Below, one piece after another: positions 1 to 6,584 of a stretch of 19,461 nt of DNA; within the stretch, counting starts at the first letter, position 1, and each line of letters opens with the position of its first letter. Under the pieces are notes generated by a model. The model had not been told where the DNA came from and did no database searches. It was given only the letters and a program-made list of their open reading frames with translations. Origin of the DNA: Trebonia sp. (GTDB lineage Bacteria; Actinomycetota; Actinomycetes; Streptosporangiales; Streptosporangiaceae); assembly GCA_030038035.1 (NCBI GenBank), contig JASHPP010000268.1:1-19461 (forward strand), in the 5' to 3' direction. A program made the position numbers and the translations under genes.

Positions 1-48
1 TCATCACTGATGCCGCTCGCCGAAGTTGGCTCTGCCGCATCGTCAGGT

Positions 49-80
49 GATCGCTTCGGCTGTGTCCCGAAGTGACGATC
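49..80 (-). terminator. Hairpin overlapping the stop of the 79-567 gene, candidate terminator
   Basis: Bases 54-59 (CTTCGG) and 67-72 (CCGAAG) form a perfect 6-bp stem with a 7-base loop. The stem is extended by GATCG (49-53) pairing with CGATC (76-80) across a 3-base bulge. It sits at the stop codon (79-81) of the minus-strand gene. There is no U-tract, which is usual for actinomycete hairpins, so termination is inferred from position only. Confidence 0.4.
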
Positions 81-567
81 ATGGTGCCGCCCGGCCGGGG
101 TGCCGGGCTAGGTCCTGGCATGCCTGGCGCACCGGGATGCCCGCCCGGCTGGCGGCGGCGCGGATATAGGCGACCGCCGCGAACAGGGCGTACTGCCAGA
201 AGTCGTCGGTCTGCCACCGGGCGACTTCATCGAGCAGATCCGGTTCGGCGCCGCCGTGCAGGGCTGCCGCGGCCAGCAGCGCGTACTGGAGCTTCGCGTT
301 TTGCCGTCCGCGGAAGGCGGTCTCGGTCAGGAAGCGCTCGCGCAGTCCCTCCAGAGGCAGCGGGTCAGCCCGGCTGGCCCCGCACCAGTCCAGCGCGTCC
401 GCTGCGAGCCGGAGGAACACCTCGCCGGGGAAAGTGTCGTTGCGCGGGTGCAGGGCCGCAAGCCCGCCAAGCACCTCGATGATGTCAGTGTCGCTGGCGA
501 GCCCGTCGAGCAGCATACGACGGGCGGTCATGGCGTCCTCAGCGGTCGGCCGCTTCCTGCCGGGCAT
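79..567 (-). CDS. Hypothetical alpha-helical protein
   Basis: I do not recognise the family. From the ATG at 567 the product is 162 residues, with no signal peptide or membrane span. It looks like a soluble helical protein: Ala/Leu-rich helices separated by short turns, with aromatic-rich segments such as WQTDDFWQYALFAAVAYI near the C-terminus. In-frame starts also exist upstream (GTG at 657, ATG at 642), but the added residues are Arg/Ala-rich and low in information, and they would read through a palindrome at 626-637, so I prefer 567. None of the three starts has a clear ribosome binding site. It lies downstream of the G1 peptidase gene on the same strand with a gap of about 90 bases, so it could be a third operon member or an independent gene. 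Confidence 0.6.
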   Translation of the reverse strand: MPGRKRPTAEDAMTARRMLLDGLASDTDIIEVLGGLAALHPRNDTFPGEVFLRLAADALDWCGASRADPLPLEGLRERFLTETAFRGRQNAKLQYALLAAAALHGGAEPDLLDEVARWQTDDFWQYALFAAVAYIRAAASRAGIPVRQACQDLARHPGRAAP

Positions 568-625
568 GTCACGACGGTAGACCAGAGCAGTCAACCGCGG
601 GTGGCCTTTCCGGGCCGACCGTGCA

Positions 626-637
626 GCACGGCCGTGC
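626..637. other. Perfect 12-bp palindrome between two minus-strand genes
   Basis: GCACGGCCGTGC is a perfect inverted repeat 22 bases beyond the stop of the G1 peptidase gene (660-662). If the next gene starts at 567, this lies in the intergenic space and could act as a termination or processing hairpin, although it has almost no loop. It could equally be a protein-binding site or chance in GC-rich DNA. Confidence 0.3.
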
Positions 638-659
638 AGCATTTGGGCGTCAGTCACCG

Positions 660-1937
660 CTAGCCGTTTGGCTGCAGACCAGGGGTGTCAAAGAACGTGT
701 CCAAAGCGCTGGTGTCTGCCTCGGCCTGGGCCATCTGCTCCGCTGTGTCGCTCGTAACCGGCAGGAAGGCGAGCTGGGTCAGCTCCCGGATGGCCGTCGT
801 CCACCGAGGATTGTTGGCTGACTTCAGGTCGTTGGCTGCCGCCATTTGGCGCTGGTCCACAAACGCGGCGGGAACCTTAACCGTCAGCTCCCACTGGGCC
901 CGCGCGGCGCTGAACGCCGTCGAGGTAGAGTTGTTCGACTTGGGAACCGGCGGTGGCCCGTCGCTGTTGACCAGGCTGAAACTGGCGTTGTCGCTCTTGG
1001 GGTTTTGCAGGCTCGTCGGTACGACACGGTTCTCGAAACGAGCCATGGTGAGTGTCCACTGCCTGCTGAGAGACTGCGCGCCGGCGTTGCTAGCACCGGT
1101 GTTCAGGCCAGGGAGCTTGGCGATGGTGGCCAGGCCAGAGATTCTGGTGAACGATACGTCTTTGATGTATGGCATGCCAGCCGACGCAGGAGACGAGGCA
1201 TCTTCGAGGGCTATCCATGTGCCTGACTGGTCAAACTGCCCACCTGACGGACCAGTGCTGGTTATTGGATTGGCTTCGTTCGCCAGCTCCTGGCCCGTGG
1301 TCAGGTCAGCGACCAAGTAGTCGACCGTGCCGCTCGGTGGCAGGAATACAGCCGAGTAAATCTTGTCGCCAGGGAAAACCTGGAAGGCAAACTGTGGCAG
1401 CTCATAAGCAGGAGGGTTATTGTTGCCAGGCGATACCCCTATCTCTTCCTCAAACATTGCGTAGGTAGGGCTGCTCGGGAAACGGGACGCGAGGGCTTTC
1501 CTGCCATTGCAGCCGAACGCAATACCGTCCTGGGTCAGCAGATTGTCCGCCGGGAAAGGGTCAGGCGGAATGGGAGCGCCCATAGCGCCGTATCCTCCAA
1601 TGCCAACCCATATGCCTGCGATCTGGTTTGGGTTGGAGCAGGTGAAGGTCGGCACAGTGAACTCGGCAGCGATCTCATCAGCGCAGTCACAGCCGCCGTA
1701 GGTACTGAGCCAGCCAGCGAACTTTGAACTGCTGACTCCCGAGAACGGATGACGGCCTGTTGCGGTTGGCAGCGATCCCTTGGCGGGGATGTTCGTTGGC
1801 AAGTCCTCGGGCAGCCTGATGCCGTGGTAGACCTGGCCAGGGACCAGATAGGCCATGTGATGCGTGCTGCTGCTGGTGCCGCACGCGGCCAGCAGTCCCG
1901 TGAGGGCCAGGCAGGCGATCAGTGTGAGCCGTCTCAT
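660..1937 (-). CDS. Lipoprotein with G1 (eqolisin) glutamic-peptidase-like domain
   Basis: The product is 425 residues with a lipoprotein signal ending in LAAC (Cys19), so it is predicted to be anchored on the outer face of the membrane. Residues about 73-270 match the order of motifs in eqolisin (G1) peptidases as I know them from scytalidoglutamic peptidase: an early Trp-Leu-Ser strand, WVGIGG (110-115), a catalytic-Gln motif LLTQDG with Gln136, an acidic aromatic strand FEEE, PGDKI, and DLTTGQ (211-216). WIALED follows, where Glu245 is the candidate catalytic Glu. Spacing between the dyad residues is longer than in the fungal enzymes. The last ~150 residues have no recognised domain. The start overlaps the stop of the upstream lipoprotein gene (ATGA), implying translational coupling. 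Codons end in A/T more often than in the metabolic genes to the right. Peptidase activity is inferred. Confidence 0.7.
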   Translation of the reverse strand: MRRLTLIACLALTGLLAACGTSSSTHHMAYLVPGQVYHGIRLPEDLPTNIPAKGSLPTATGRHPFSGVSSSKFAGWLSTYGGCDCADEIAAEFTVPTFTCSNPNQIAGIWVGIGGYGAMGAPIPPDPFPADNLLTQDGIAFGCNGRKALASRFPSSPTYAMFEEEIGVSPGNNNPPAYELPQFAFQVFPGDKIYSAVFLPPSGTVDYLVADLTTGQELANEANPITSTGPSGGQFDQSGTWIALEDASSPASAGMPYIKDVSFTRISGLATIAKLPGLNTGASNAGAQSLSRQWTLTMARFENRVVPTSLQNPKSDNASFSLVNSDGPPPVPKSNNSTSTAFSAARAQWELTVKVPAAFVDQRQMAAANDLKSANNPRWTTAIRELTQLAFLPVTSDTAEQMAQAEADTSALDTFFDTPGLQPNG

Positions 1938-2503
1938 GAGCAGTCAGCTATCAGGGCTGCGATAGATGTGTTAACGGGGTCGGCCAGTGCCGGGTTCACG
2001 CCATTGCCGGCGACTCCCATGTAATTGACGGCATTCCAGGCGAATACCATCGCGTCATTGGAGACCCGCGTTCCGCCGTTGTAGTTGACCAGGTCTTGCT
2101 CGGCAGTAGAGAGCGTGTTCTCCGCGGTGATGCTCGGCGGGTTGACGGCGCTGAGCGTGCCCACCGCCTTGAGCGCGGCGATGACCTGCGCCGTGGTAAG
2201 CGGAGGCTGCCCATTAGCCTGCAGGTTGCCGTGGTCAGTTGTGCTCTGGCAGGTGAGCACGCCGTTAGAGGCCATGCCGCCTGGGGTCTGGCTCTGGTCG
2301 GCAAGCTGAGCCGCTGTCGCCGCCTGGGCCTGGTTACCGTCGCCTGCCGTAGGCTTCGGTGATGCTGGCGCAGCCCCGTGTGTCGTAGCAGGCGGTGCTG
2401 GCTTCGGTGCCGATGCTGAAATGCTGCCGCCGCATCCGCTGATTCCTGCTACCGTCGCCAGCACGGTCATTCCGATAGCGGCAACGATGATCCCCTTATT
2501 CAT
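1934..2503 (-). CDS. Secreted lipoprotein of unknown function, coupled to the G1 peptidase gene
   Basis: The product is 189 residues from the ATG at 2503, which has a GGGGGG ribosome binding site a few bases upstream. An in-frame ATG 18 bases earlier lacks one. The N-terminus is a lipoprotein signal: a short basic start, a hydrophobic stretch and ISGC with Cys24. A Pro/Ala/Ser/Gln-rich linker (about residues 27-75) then leads into a globular C-terminal half. That half has one Cys near its start (LTCQ) and one at the extreme C-terminus (ADCS), which could form a disulfide. No known domain is recognisable. The TGA stop shares four bases with the ATG of the G1 peptidase gene, so the two proteins are probably made together. 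A partner, inhibitor or substrate-presenting role is possible but unsupported by homology. Confidence 0.7.
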   Translation of the reverse strand: MNKGIIVAAIGMTVLATVAGISGCGGSISASAPKPAPPATTHGAAPASPKPTAGDGNQAQAATAAQLADQSQTPGGMASNGVLTCQSTTDHGNLQANGQPPLTTAQVIAALKAVGTLSAVNPPSITAENTLSTAEQDLVNYNGGTRVSNDAMVFAWNAVNYMGVAGNGVNPALADPVNTSIAALIADCS

Positions 2504-2876
2504 GTCAGCCCCCCGTAACATTGGTCAATAGCCAGCGCGCCCTACGCGGGCTGGACGAGATTCCGTGGAGTCCCATGGATTGTCTTTAGCGAGCGGCGCG
2601 TTCTTTCCCGCCCCGGCAAACAACATGACCATCCAAATTGATCCCCGGCACCAGTCGATCTGCGTGGATCATGATGCCCTTAACCACGGCCGCGAGCGCG
2701 GAACGGTTCAGACTGCGCGGCGGTAAATTTCCTATGGCCACGGCCGCGCTGCGGCGAGCAGAGCGCCGACTCGCCATGGACCGGTTCAAGCGTGCAACTC
2801 GGGTTCGCTCTGGCTGTGGTCGCTGATCGTGGGGGGCAGTTGTCCCGCGCGGCGCCGGGTGGGTGAGGATGCCGCC
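2504..2876. other. Divergent intergenic region with a leader hairpin and a direct repeat
   Basis: This 373-base gap separates the minus-strand lipoprotein operon from the plus-strand metallo-hydrolase gene, so both promoters should lie here. I see no confident -35/-10 pair. Bases 2532-2554 form a hairpin (CCAGC/GCTGG plus CGC/GCG, one G-G mismatch, CCTAC loop) just upstream of the lipoprotein start. The 11-mer CCACGGCCGCG occurs at 2684-2694 and again at 2738-2748. A 63-codon minus-strand open frame (2586-2777) has no ribosome binding site or recognisable homology, so I do not call it a gene. Confidence 0.4.
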
Positions 2877-3611
2877 ATGAGGGTTCGGTTCGCTGGCAGC
2901 GGTGACGCGTTCGGCAGTGGCGGGCGGTGGCAGACGTGCATCCACTTGTCTGGCCAGGAGCAGGTTCTGCTAGTTGATTGCGGGGCTACCAGCCTGGTGG
3001 CGCTCAAGGCCCAGGGGCTTGACCCGAACGCGGTCGGCGCGGTCGCGGTGACTCACCTGCACGGGGATCATTTCGGCGGACTGCCCTTCTTGATCCTCGA
3101 CGGCCAGTTCTCCCGCCGGACCGCGCCGCTGCAGGTGGCCGGCCCGCCGGGCATCCGGGCGCGGCTGGCCGAAACGATGGAGACACTGTTCCCCGGCTCC
3201 AGCCAGGCGCGGCGGCGGTTCCCGGTACAGGTAACCGAACTGGCTACCGACGGGCAGCCGGCCGCCCTGGGCGCGGCGACGGTGCGCGGATGGCAGGTCG
3301 AGCACCCCTGCGGCGCGCCGCCGCTGGCACTGCGGGTCGACCTGGACGGCGTGAGCTTCGCCTACTCCGGGGACACGCAGTGGACCGCGGCGCTGGCCGA
3401 GGCAGCGGACGGGGCGGACCTGTTCGCCGTGGAGGCCTACACCTTCGACCGGCCCGTCCGCTACCACCTGGACTACCAGACGCTGTGCGCGCACCTCGGA
3501 CAGATCACCGCCCAGCGGATCGTGCTCACTCATATGTCGCCTGGCATGCTCACCAGGCTCGCCAACGCCGACGTGCCCGCCGCTTACGACGGGATGGTCC
3601 TGGACCTGTAA
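2877..3611 (+). CDS. MBL-fold (RNase Z/AtsA-like) metal-dependent hydrolase
   Basis: The product is 244 residues from the ATG at 2877, preceded by a GTGAGGA ribosome binding site. An in-frame ATG-like start at 2829 would add 16 poorly structured residues. It has the metallo-beta-lactamase fold signature: the opening VRFAGSGDAFG, then VDCG (33-36), the metal motif THLHGDH (His60, His62, Asp64, His65), a third His at about 143, the bridging Asp166 in YSGDT, and a final His219 in LTHMSP. This pattern fits a two-metal phosphodiesterase or hydrolase of the RNase Z/ElaC-like group. The long flexible arm of true RNase Z is not evident, and tRNA 3'-processing is not implied. The substrate is unknown. 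The protein is cytoplasmic, with no signal peptide. It stands alone on the plus strand, with an empty stretch downstream. Confidence 0.85.
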   Translation: MRVRFAGSGDAFGSGGRWQTCIHLSGQEQVLLVDCGATSLVALKAQGLDPNAVGAVAVTHLHGDHFGGLPFLILDGQFSRRTAPLQVAGPPGIRARLAETMETLFPGSSQARRRFPVQVTELATDGQPAALGAATVRGWQVEHPCGAPPLALRVDLDGVSFAYSGDTQWTAALAEAADGADLFAVEAYTFDRPVRYHLDYQTLCAHLGQITAQRIVLTHMSPGMLTRLANADVPAAYDGMVLDL

Positions 3612-3846
3612 CCCGGGCTGGCGACCACGGACCCACGGCGGGCCAATCCCCCAGGTAAGGCACGCCGGCCCGGGTGAGTGAGGCGAACCGCCATGCTTCC
3701 CACTCACGCAGGGCCGACCGCGGAGCCAGGGGACGAGCAAACCCGGCCATCAACCGGATGGGCTGCTGTAACGAGCCGAACGCGGCGTACGCGGCCGACG
3801 GATACGCGCGCATTCGCCGGCGCCGGAGCGGTCACCGCCAGAGCCG

Positions 3847-3876
3847 ACCGAGACGGACCGAGACGGACCGAGACGC
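3847..3876. repeat. 10-bp tandem repeat, three perfect copies
   Basis: The unit GACCGAGACG occurs three times head to tail without mismatch, inside the gene-free stretch after the metallo-hydrolase. A partial match precedes it (GAGCCGACC). It could reflect replication slippage. A binding-site array is possible, but no palindrome is present in the unit. Confidence 0.85.
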
Positions 3877-4040
3877 CCTCTTCCGCCGAATAGAGGACGT
3901 TGCACCCGTGCCGAAATGAGAGTGTTGTGAGGGCGGATACTCAGGCGTCAGGTAAGGCCGATGTAACTCTTTAGTTAGAGACCGAATTGAGACATGCGCC
4001 CAATAACCTCACCCGCTCCGATGCGCGCCTCCTCCGATGG

Positions 4041-4063
4041 AGCGCGTTACCTGGTAACGCTCT
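4041..4063. promoter_or_regulatory. Strong inverted repeat, candidate operator
   Basis: GCGTTACC (4044-4051) and GGTAACGC (4053-4060) form a perfect 8-bp inverted repeat around a single T at 4052. Two further pairs match after one mismatch, giving 10 of 11 paired positions on each side. The one-base centre makes a hairpin unlikely and a dimeric repressor site more likely. Local sequence is AT-richer, as in a promoter. The nearest downstream genes are the small pair starting at 4423, about 360 bases away, so the target is uncertain. Confidence 0.45.
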
Positions 4064-4422
4064 GTCGGCAAACCAGCATGAATGGGAGAGAGCTATGCGG
4101 TGGCGAGATAGCTGCGGATAACGCAGAATTGCCGCGCACCGATGAGAGTCCGAAGGCAACGTAGATGACTGGAGATGCGGGCGGTTGCGCGGTCGTGCCG
4201 CAGCCGGCCGGTCGGCTGGTACGCGGTGTGCGATCAGCGAGGCGGCCCCCTGTTTGCCGGCACCGTGCCGCTTTCCGATCAGGTGGCCGGACGGGCGCTC
4301 GCCGGGATTGTCAACCCTGTGCGCTGTTCGGGCGTCCTATCTCCAGCGGTGAAGCCGTGTCTTGTCGGCCTGGGGGCGGGACGTCCGGCATTCTCCAATG
4401 ATCATCCAATCAGGAGGCAGCT

Positions 4423-4587
4423 ATGCTGGGCCAGCTCGCGCACAAGGAGATAGTGTTCGCCATTGTCGCGGTCATCGCCATAGTCGTAGCAATGGGCATA
4501 GCGGCTCTCATTATCAAGACCAAGAAGCCTGCCGAACTTCCGCCGAGCATGCGGCCAGAGGAGCACCATGGGCACCGTAATCGTTAA
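4423..4587 (+). CDS. Small single-span membrane protein (54 aa)
   Basis: This short gene has a textbook start: the ATG at 4423 is preceded by GGAGG with a spacing of about 7 bases. The 54-residue product has a short N-terminus (MLGQLAHKEI), one strongly hydrophobic helix rich in Ile, Val and Ala (about residues 10-31), then a basic stop-transfer patch KTKK and a hydrophilic tail rich in Pro, Glu and His. The N-terminus is probably outside and the tail cytoplasmic by the positive-inside rule. The stop codon lies 20 bases inside the next gene, which is read in another frame, so the two are probably translationally coupled and may act together. I recognise no family. Confidence 0.75.
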   Translation: MLGQLAHKEIVFAIVAVIAIVVAMGIAALIIKTKKPAELPPSMRPEEHHGHRNR

Positions 4588-4966
4588 TGACTATACTCTT
4601 TCTACATCCGCCGATCCCGATACGGTGGCCGTGCTGCTTGGTAAGGTGTGGACCGCTAACTCCATGCGCGCTCGTATTGGACAGATTCAGGAGCTTGGCA
4701 GGTACAGCTACCGCCTGGAGACGGCTCTGGCCGGCACATTCGATGTGCAAATCTCACCCAACGGTCGCGGCAGCGTCCTCACCACCATGATCCGGAGATC
4801 TAGGACCACGCAGGCGAAGTTCCTTCTGCTGATCCCGCTGGGGCCGAAGAAAGTGCATGCGAATATCCTGGTGCGGACCATCATCGAAAAGGGGCTATCG
4901 CAGTATCTCATCGAGCAAGGCTATGAGGTAACCACCGAAATGCATAGCCATCCGTTGAACCGATGA
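4568..4966 (+). CDS. Hypothetical small alpha/beta protein coupled to the membrane protein
   Basis: The product is 132 residues with no signal peptide or clear membrane span. The ATG at 4568 has a GAGGAG ribosome binding site, and the gene overlaps the end of the small membrane-protein gene by 20 bases. The sequence alternates predicted strands and helices: a beta-rich N-terminal half (YSYRLETALAGTFDVQI), then a basic patch RRSRTT before a hydrophobic strand FLLLIPLGPKKV, and a C-terminal helix ending in YLIEQGYEVTTEMHSH. The layout recalls small alpha+beta ligand-binding or regulatory folds, but I can name no family. Codon use is more A/T-tolerant than in the genes to the right. With its membrane partner it may form a membrane-tethered pair. 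Confidence 0.7.
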   Translation: MGTVIVNDYTLSTSADPDTVAVLLGKVWTANSMRARIGQIQELGRYSYRLETALAGTFDVQISPNGRGSVLTTMIRRSRTTQAKFLLLIPLGPKKVHANILVRTIIEKGLSQYLIEQGYEVTTEMHSHPLNR

Positions 4967-4969
4967 GAG

Positions 4970-5215
4970 CGAGAGCCCTGACTTGGCCCGCAGCGGCACC
5001 CGCCGCCATGCGCCGCCGTTCCAGTGCAGGGCGGTCGGCCGGGGGTCGCTGGCAAGCGGATGGGCAGATGTGAGGTAAGGACGTCGGGCCCAGGCGTTGG
5101 AGGGCGAGGTCACCGACACCGAGGACAGGCCGGTGCCCGGCGGATGAGAGATGCCGGGGGTCAGGCCGCTGTCGCCGACGGGGAGCGGGCCGGCGGCGGT
5201 GATGGTGCGGTCCGG
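4970..5215 (-). pseudogene. Decayed fragment of an AWAVG/HWNG repeat protein
   Basis: Reading the minus strand from just after an in-frame stop (5216-5218), the translation contains LSSVSVTSPSNAWA and, some 20 residues later, ALHWNGGAWRRVP. This is the signature of one repeat of large secreted actinobacterial proteins built from units of the type 'VSAxSxxNAWAVG...LxxHWNGxxWxxVPSPxPG'. Only one imperfect unit remains: the VG after AWA is lost and the spacer is shuffled. The frame carries no start with a ribosome binding site, and the fragment abuts the 3' end of the 4568-4966 gene. I read it as the remnant of a longer gene lost by deletion. Homology is from pattern memory, not a search. Confidence 0.45.
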
Positions 5216-5368
5216 TCACCTGGTGCGGGAGTACGCCCGGCACCTCGGCCACCTGGGTATCGTGAGCGAACTAGCTGGGACGACTTCCGGCGAGTGATCA
5301 GCGCAGTCACAATTGACCGCAGCGCCACTCCTGGCGATCTGGCCCCGCCGCACCGAACGGAGGCTGCC

Positions 5369-6523
5369 ATGCAGCGCAGCGTTGACCGTATCTACACCAC
5401 GCACGTCGGCAGCCTGGCCCGGCCTGTGGCGCTGCTGGACCTGATGCGGGCGTCCGCCGCGGGCGAACTGGTCGACCAGGAGAAATTCGATACCGTGCAC
5501 CGCCAGGCGGTCGCGGACGCGGTCGCGAGGCAGCGCGCGGCCGGGCTTGACGTGATCAGCGACGGAGAGCAGGGCAAGGCGGGATTCTTCTCCTACATCG
5601 GGCAGCGGCTGAGCGGGTACACCCCGGGCGCGGGGCGCACCACCCAGGACAAGTTCCGGCCGGAGATCGACGCGTTCCCCGAGTATTACGAGGCGTACTT
5701 CAAGCGCGCGATGACCGGCGGAATGGCCGTTCCCGCCCCTTCCCTCGACTGCACCGGCCCCGTCTCCTACATCGGGCAGGAACAGATCGCGGGCGACCTG
5801 GCGGCGCTGCGCGCCGCGGTTGGCGACGCCGGCCCTGACGAGGTGTTCGTCTGCGCCGTGGCGCCGAGTGGCGTTGGCGACAATCACTACTACCGGGATG
5901 AAGAGGAGTACCTGGACGCGGTCGCCGACGCGCTGCACGTCGAGTACCGGGCGATCGTCGACGCCGGGTTCACGCTGCAGATCGACGAGCCCTTTCTCAC
6001 CGAGGAGTTCAGCTACCTGCCGGCCTCCCATGCGGAGAAGCTCGAGACCGTGCAGCTGTACGTCGACGCGATCAACCGCGGCCTGGCGGGCATTCCGCGG
6101 GACCGGGTCCGGCTGCACACCTGCTACGGCATCAACGAGGGCCCGCGCGTGCACGACGCGCCGCTGTCGGACCTGATCGACACGCTGCTGCAGATCGACG
6201 CGGGCGCCTTCTCCTTCGAGGCCGCCAACCCGCGGCACGAGCACAGCTACCACGTCTTCGAAACCGTCAAGCTCCCGCCGGACACGGTGCTGCTGCCCGG
6301 AGTGATCAGCCACGCCACGAGCATAGTCGAGCACCCCGACACGATCGCCGACCGCATCGTCAGGTTCGCCGAGGTCGTCGGCAGGGAGAACGTCGTCGCC
6401 AGCGCCGACTGTGGCTTCTCCTCGCAGGCCACCTACATCCCCGAGATCCAGCCCAAGATCGTCTGGGCGAAGTTCGAGGCCCTGGCCGAAGGCGCTCGGC
6501 GGGCGACCGCCCGGCTCTGGTAG
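5369..6523 (+). CDS. Cobalamin-independent methionine synthase (MetE C-terminal)-like methyltransferase
   Basis: The product is 384 residues from the ATG at 5369, with GGAGG six bases upstream. The open frame extends further 5' but carries no family features there. It matches the C-terminal catalytic barrel of MetE: the opening THVGSLARP (11-19), a SDGEQGK turn (64-70), LQIDEP (203-208), and the zinc ligands His250 and Cys252 in HTCYG, Glu284 in FEAANPRHEH and Cys348 in ADCGF. The N-terminal half of full-length MetE (750 residues) is absent. Such stand-alone proteins belong to the 'methionine synthase II' group, which also includes epoxyalkane:coenzyme M transferase-like enzymes. They activate a thiol on zinc for alkyl transfer, and the methyl donor and acceptor are uncertain here. 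The gene runs towards cobQ with 61 bases between the stops. Confidence 0.88.
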   Translation: MQRSVDRIYTTHVGSLARPVALLDLMRASAAGELVDQEKFDTVHRQAVADAVARQRAAGLDVISDGEQGKAGFFSYIGQRLSGYTPGAGRTTQDKFRPEIDAFPEYYEAYFKRAMTGGMAVPAPSLDCTGPVSYIGQEQIAGDLAALRAAVGDAGPDEVFVCAVAPSGVGDNHYYRDEEEYLDAVADALHVEYRAIVDAGFTLQIDEPFLTEEFSYLPASHAEKLETVQLYVDAINRGLAGIPRDRVRLHTCYGINEGPRVHDAPLSDLIDTLLQIDAGAFSFEAANPRHEHSYHVFETVKLPPDTVLLPGVISHATSIVEHPDTIADRIVRFAEVVGRENVVASADCGFSSQATYIPEIQPKIVWAKFEALAEGARRATARLW

Positions 6524-6584
6524 CCGGTAACAGCAAGAAGAAGGAGCGGAGGGCGGAGCACCAGCGGGGAGGACGGCACGGGCG

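Larger units (their letters stand above)
3612..4422. other. About 800 bases without a convincing gene
   Basis: No frame on either strand shows sustained coding character. The stretch holds a 10-bp tandem repeat (3847-3876), an AT-richer section from about 3900, a strong palindrome (4041-4063) and a small hairpin CTGCG-GATAA-CGCAG (4112-4126). A plus-strand frame from the ATG at 4175 to 4453 has GC-rich third positions over its first 50 codons and a protein-like stretch (GWYAVCDQRGGPLFAGTV). However, it has a poorly placed ribosome binding site and runs over the start of the next gene. It may be a gene remnant. Confidence 0.4.

Noticed and set aside
660..1937. Apparent loss of the catalytic Glu in the G1 peptidase, by aligning the AEW-type Glu with Thr240
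   Set aside because: Counting along the fungal sequence as I remember it puts the catalytic Glu four residues later, in the IIED/IVED position, and here LED retains a Glu (245).
2586..2777. 63-codon minus-strand ORF in the divergent gap
   Set aside because: It has no ribosome binding site and no recognisable homology, and is within the length expected by chance.
3550..3813. 87-codon minus-strand ORF overlapping the end of the metallo-hydrolase gene
   Set aside because: Overlaps a clear gene, ends in an Arg-rich run and has no motifs or initiation site.
4081..4160. Possible structured RNA or tRNA remnant
   Set aside because: Only one short 5-bp hairpin is visible. There is no cloverleaf, TPsiC-like loop or riboswitch core.
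6524..6584. Bidirectional terminator between the convergent MetE-like and cobQ genes
   Set aside because: No inverted repeat of useful length could be found by eye.
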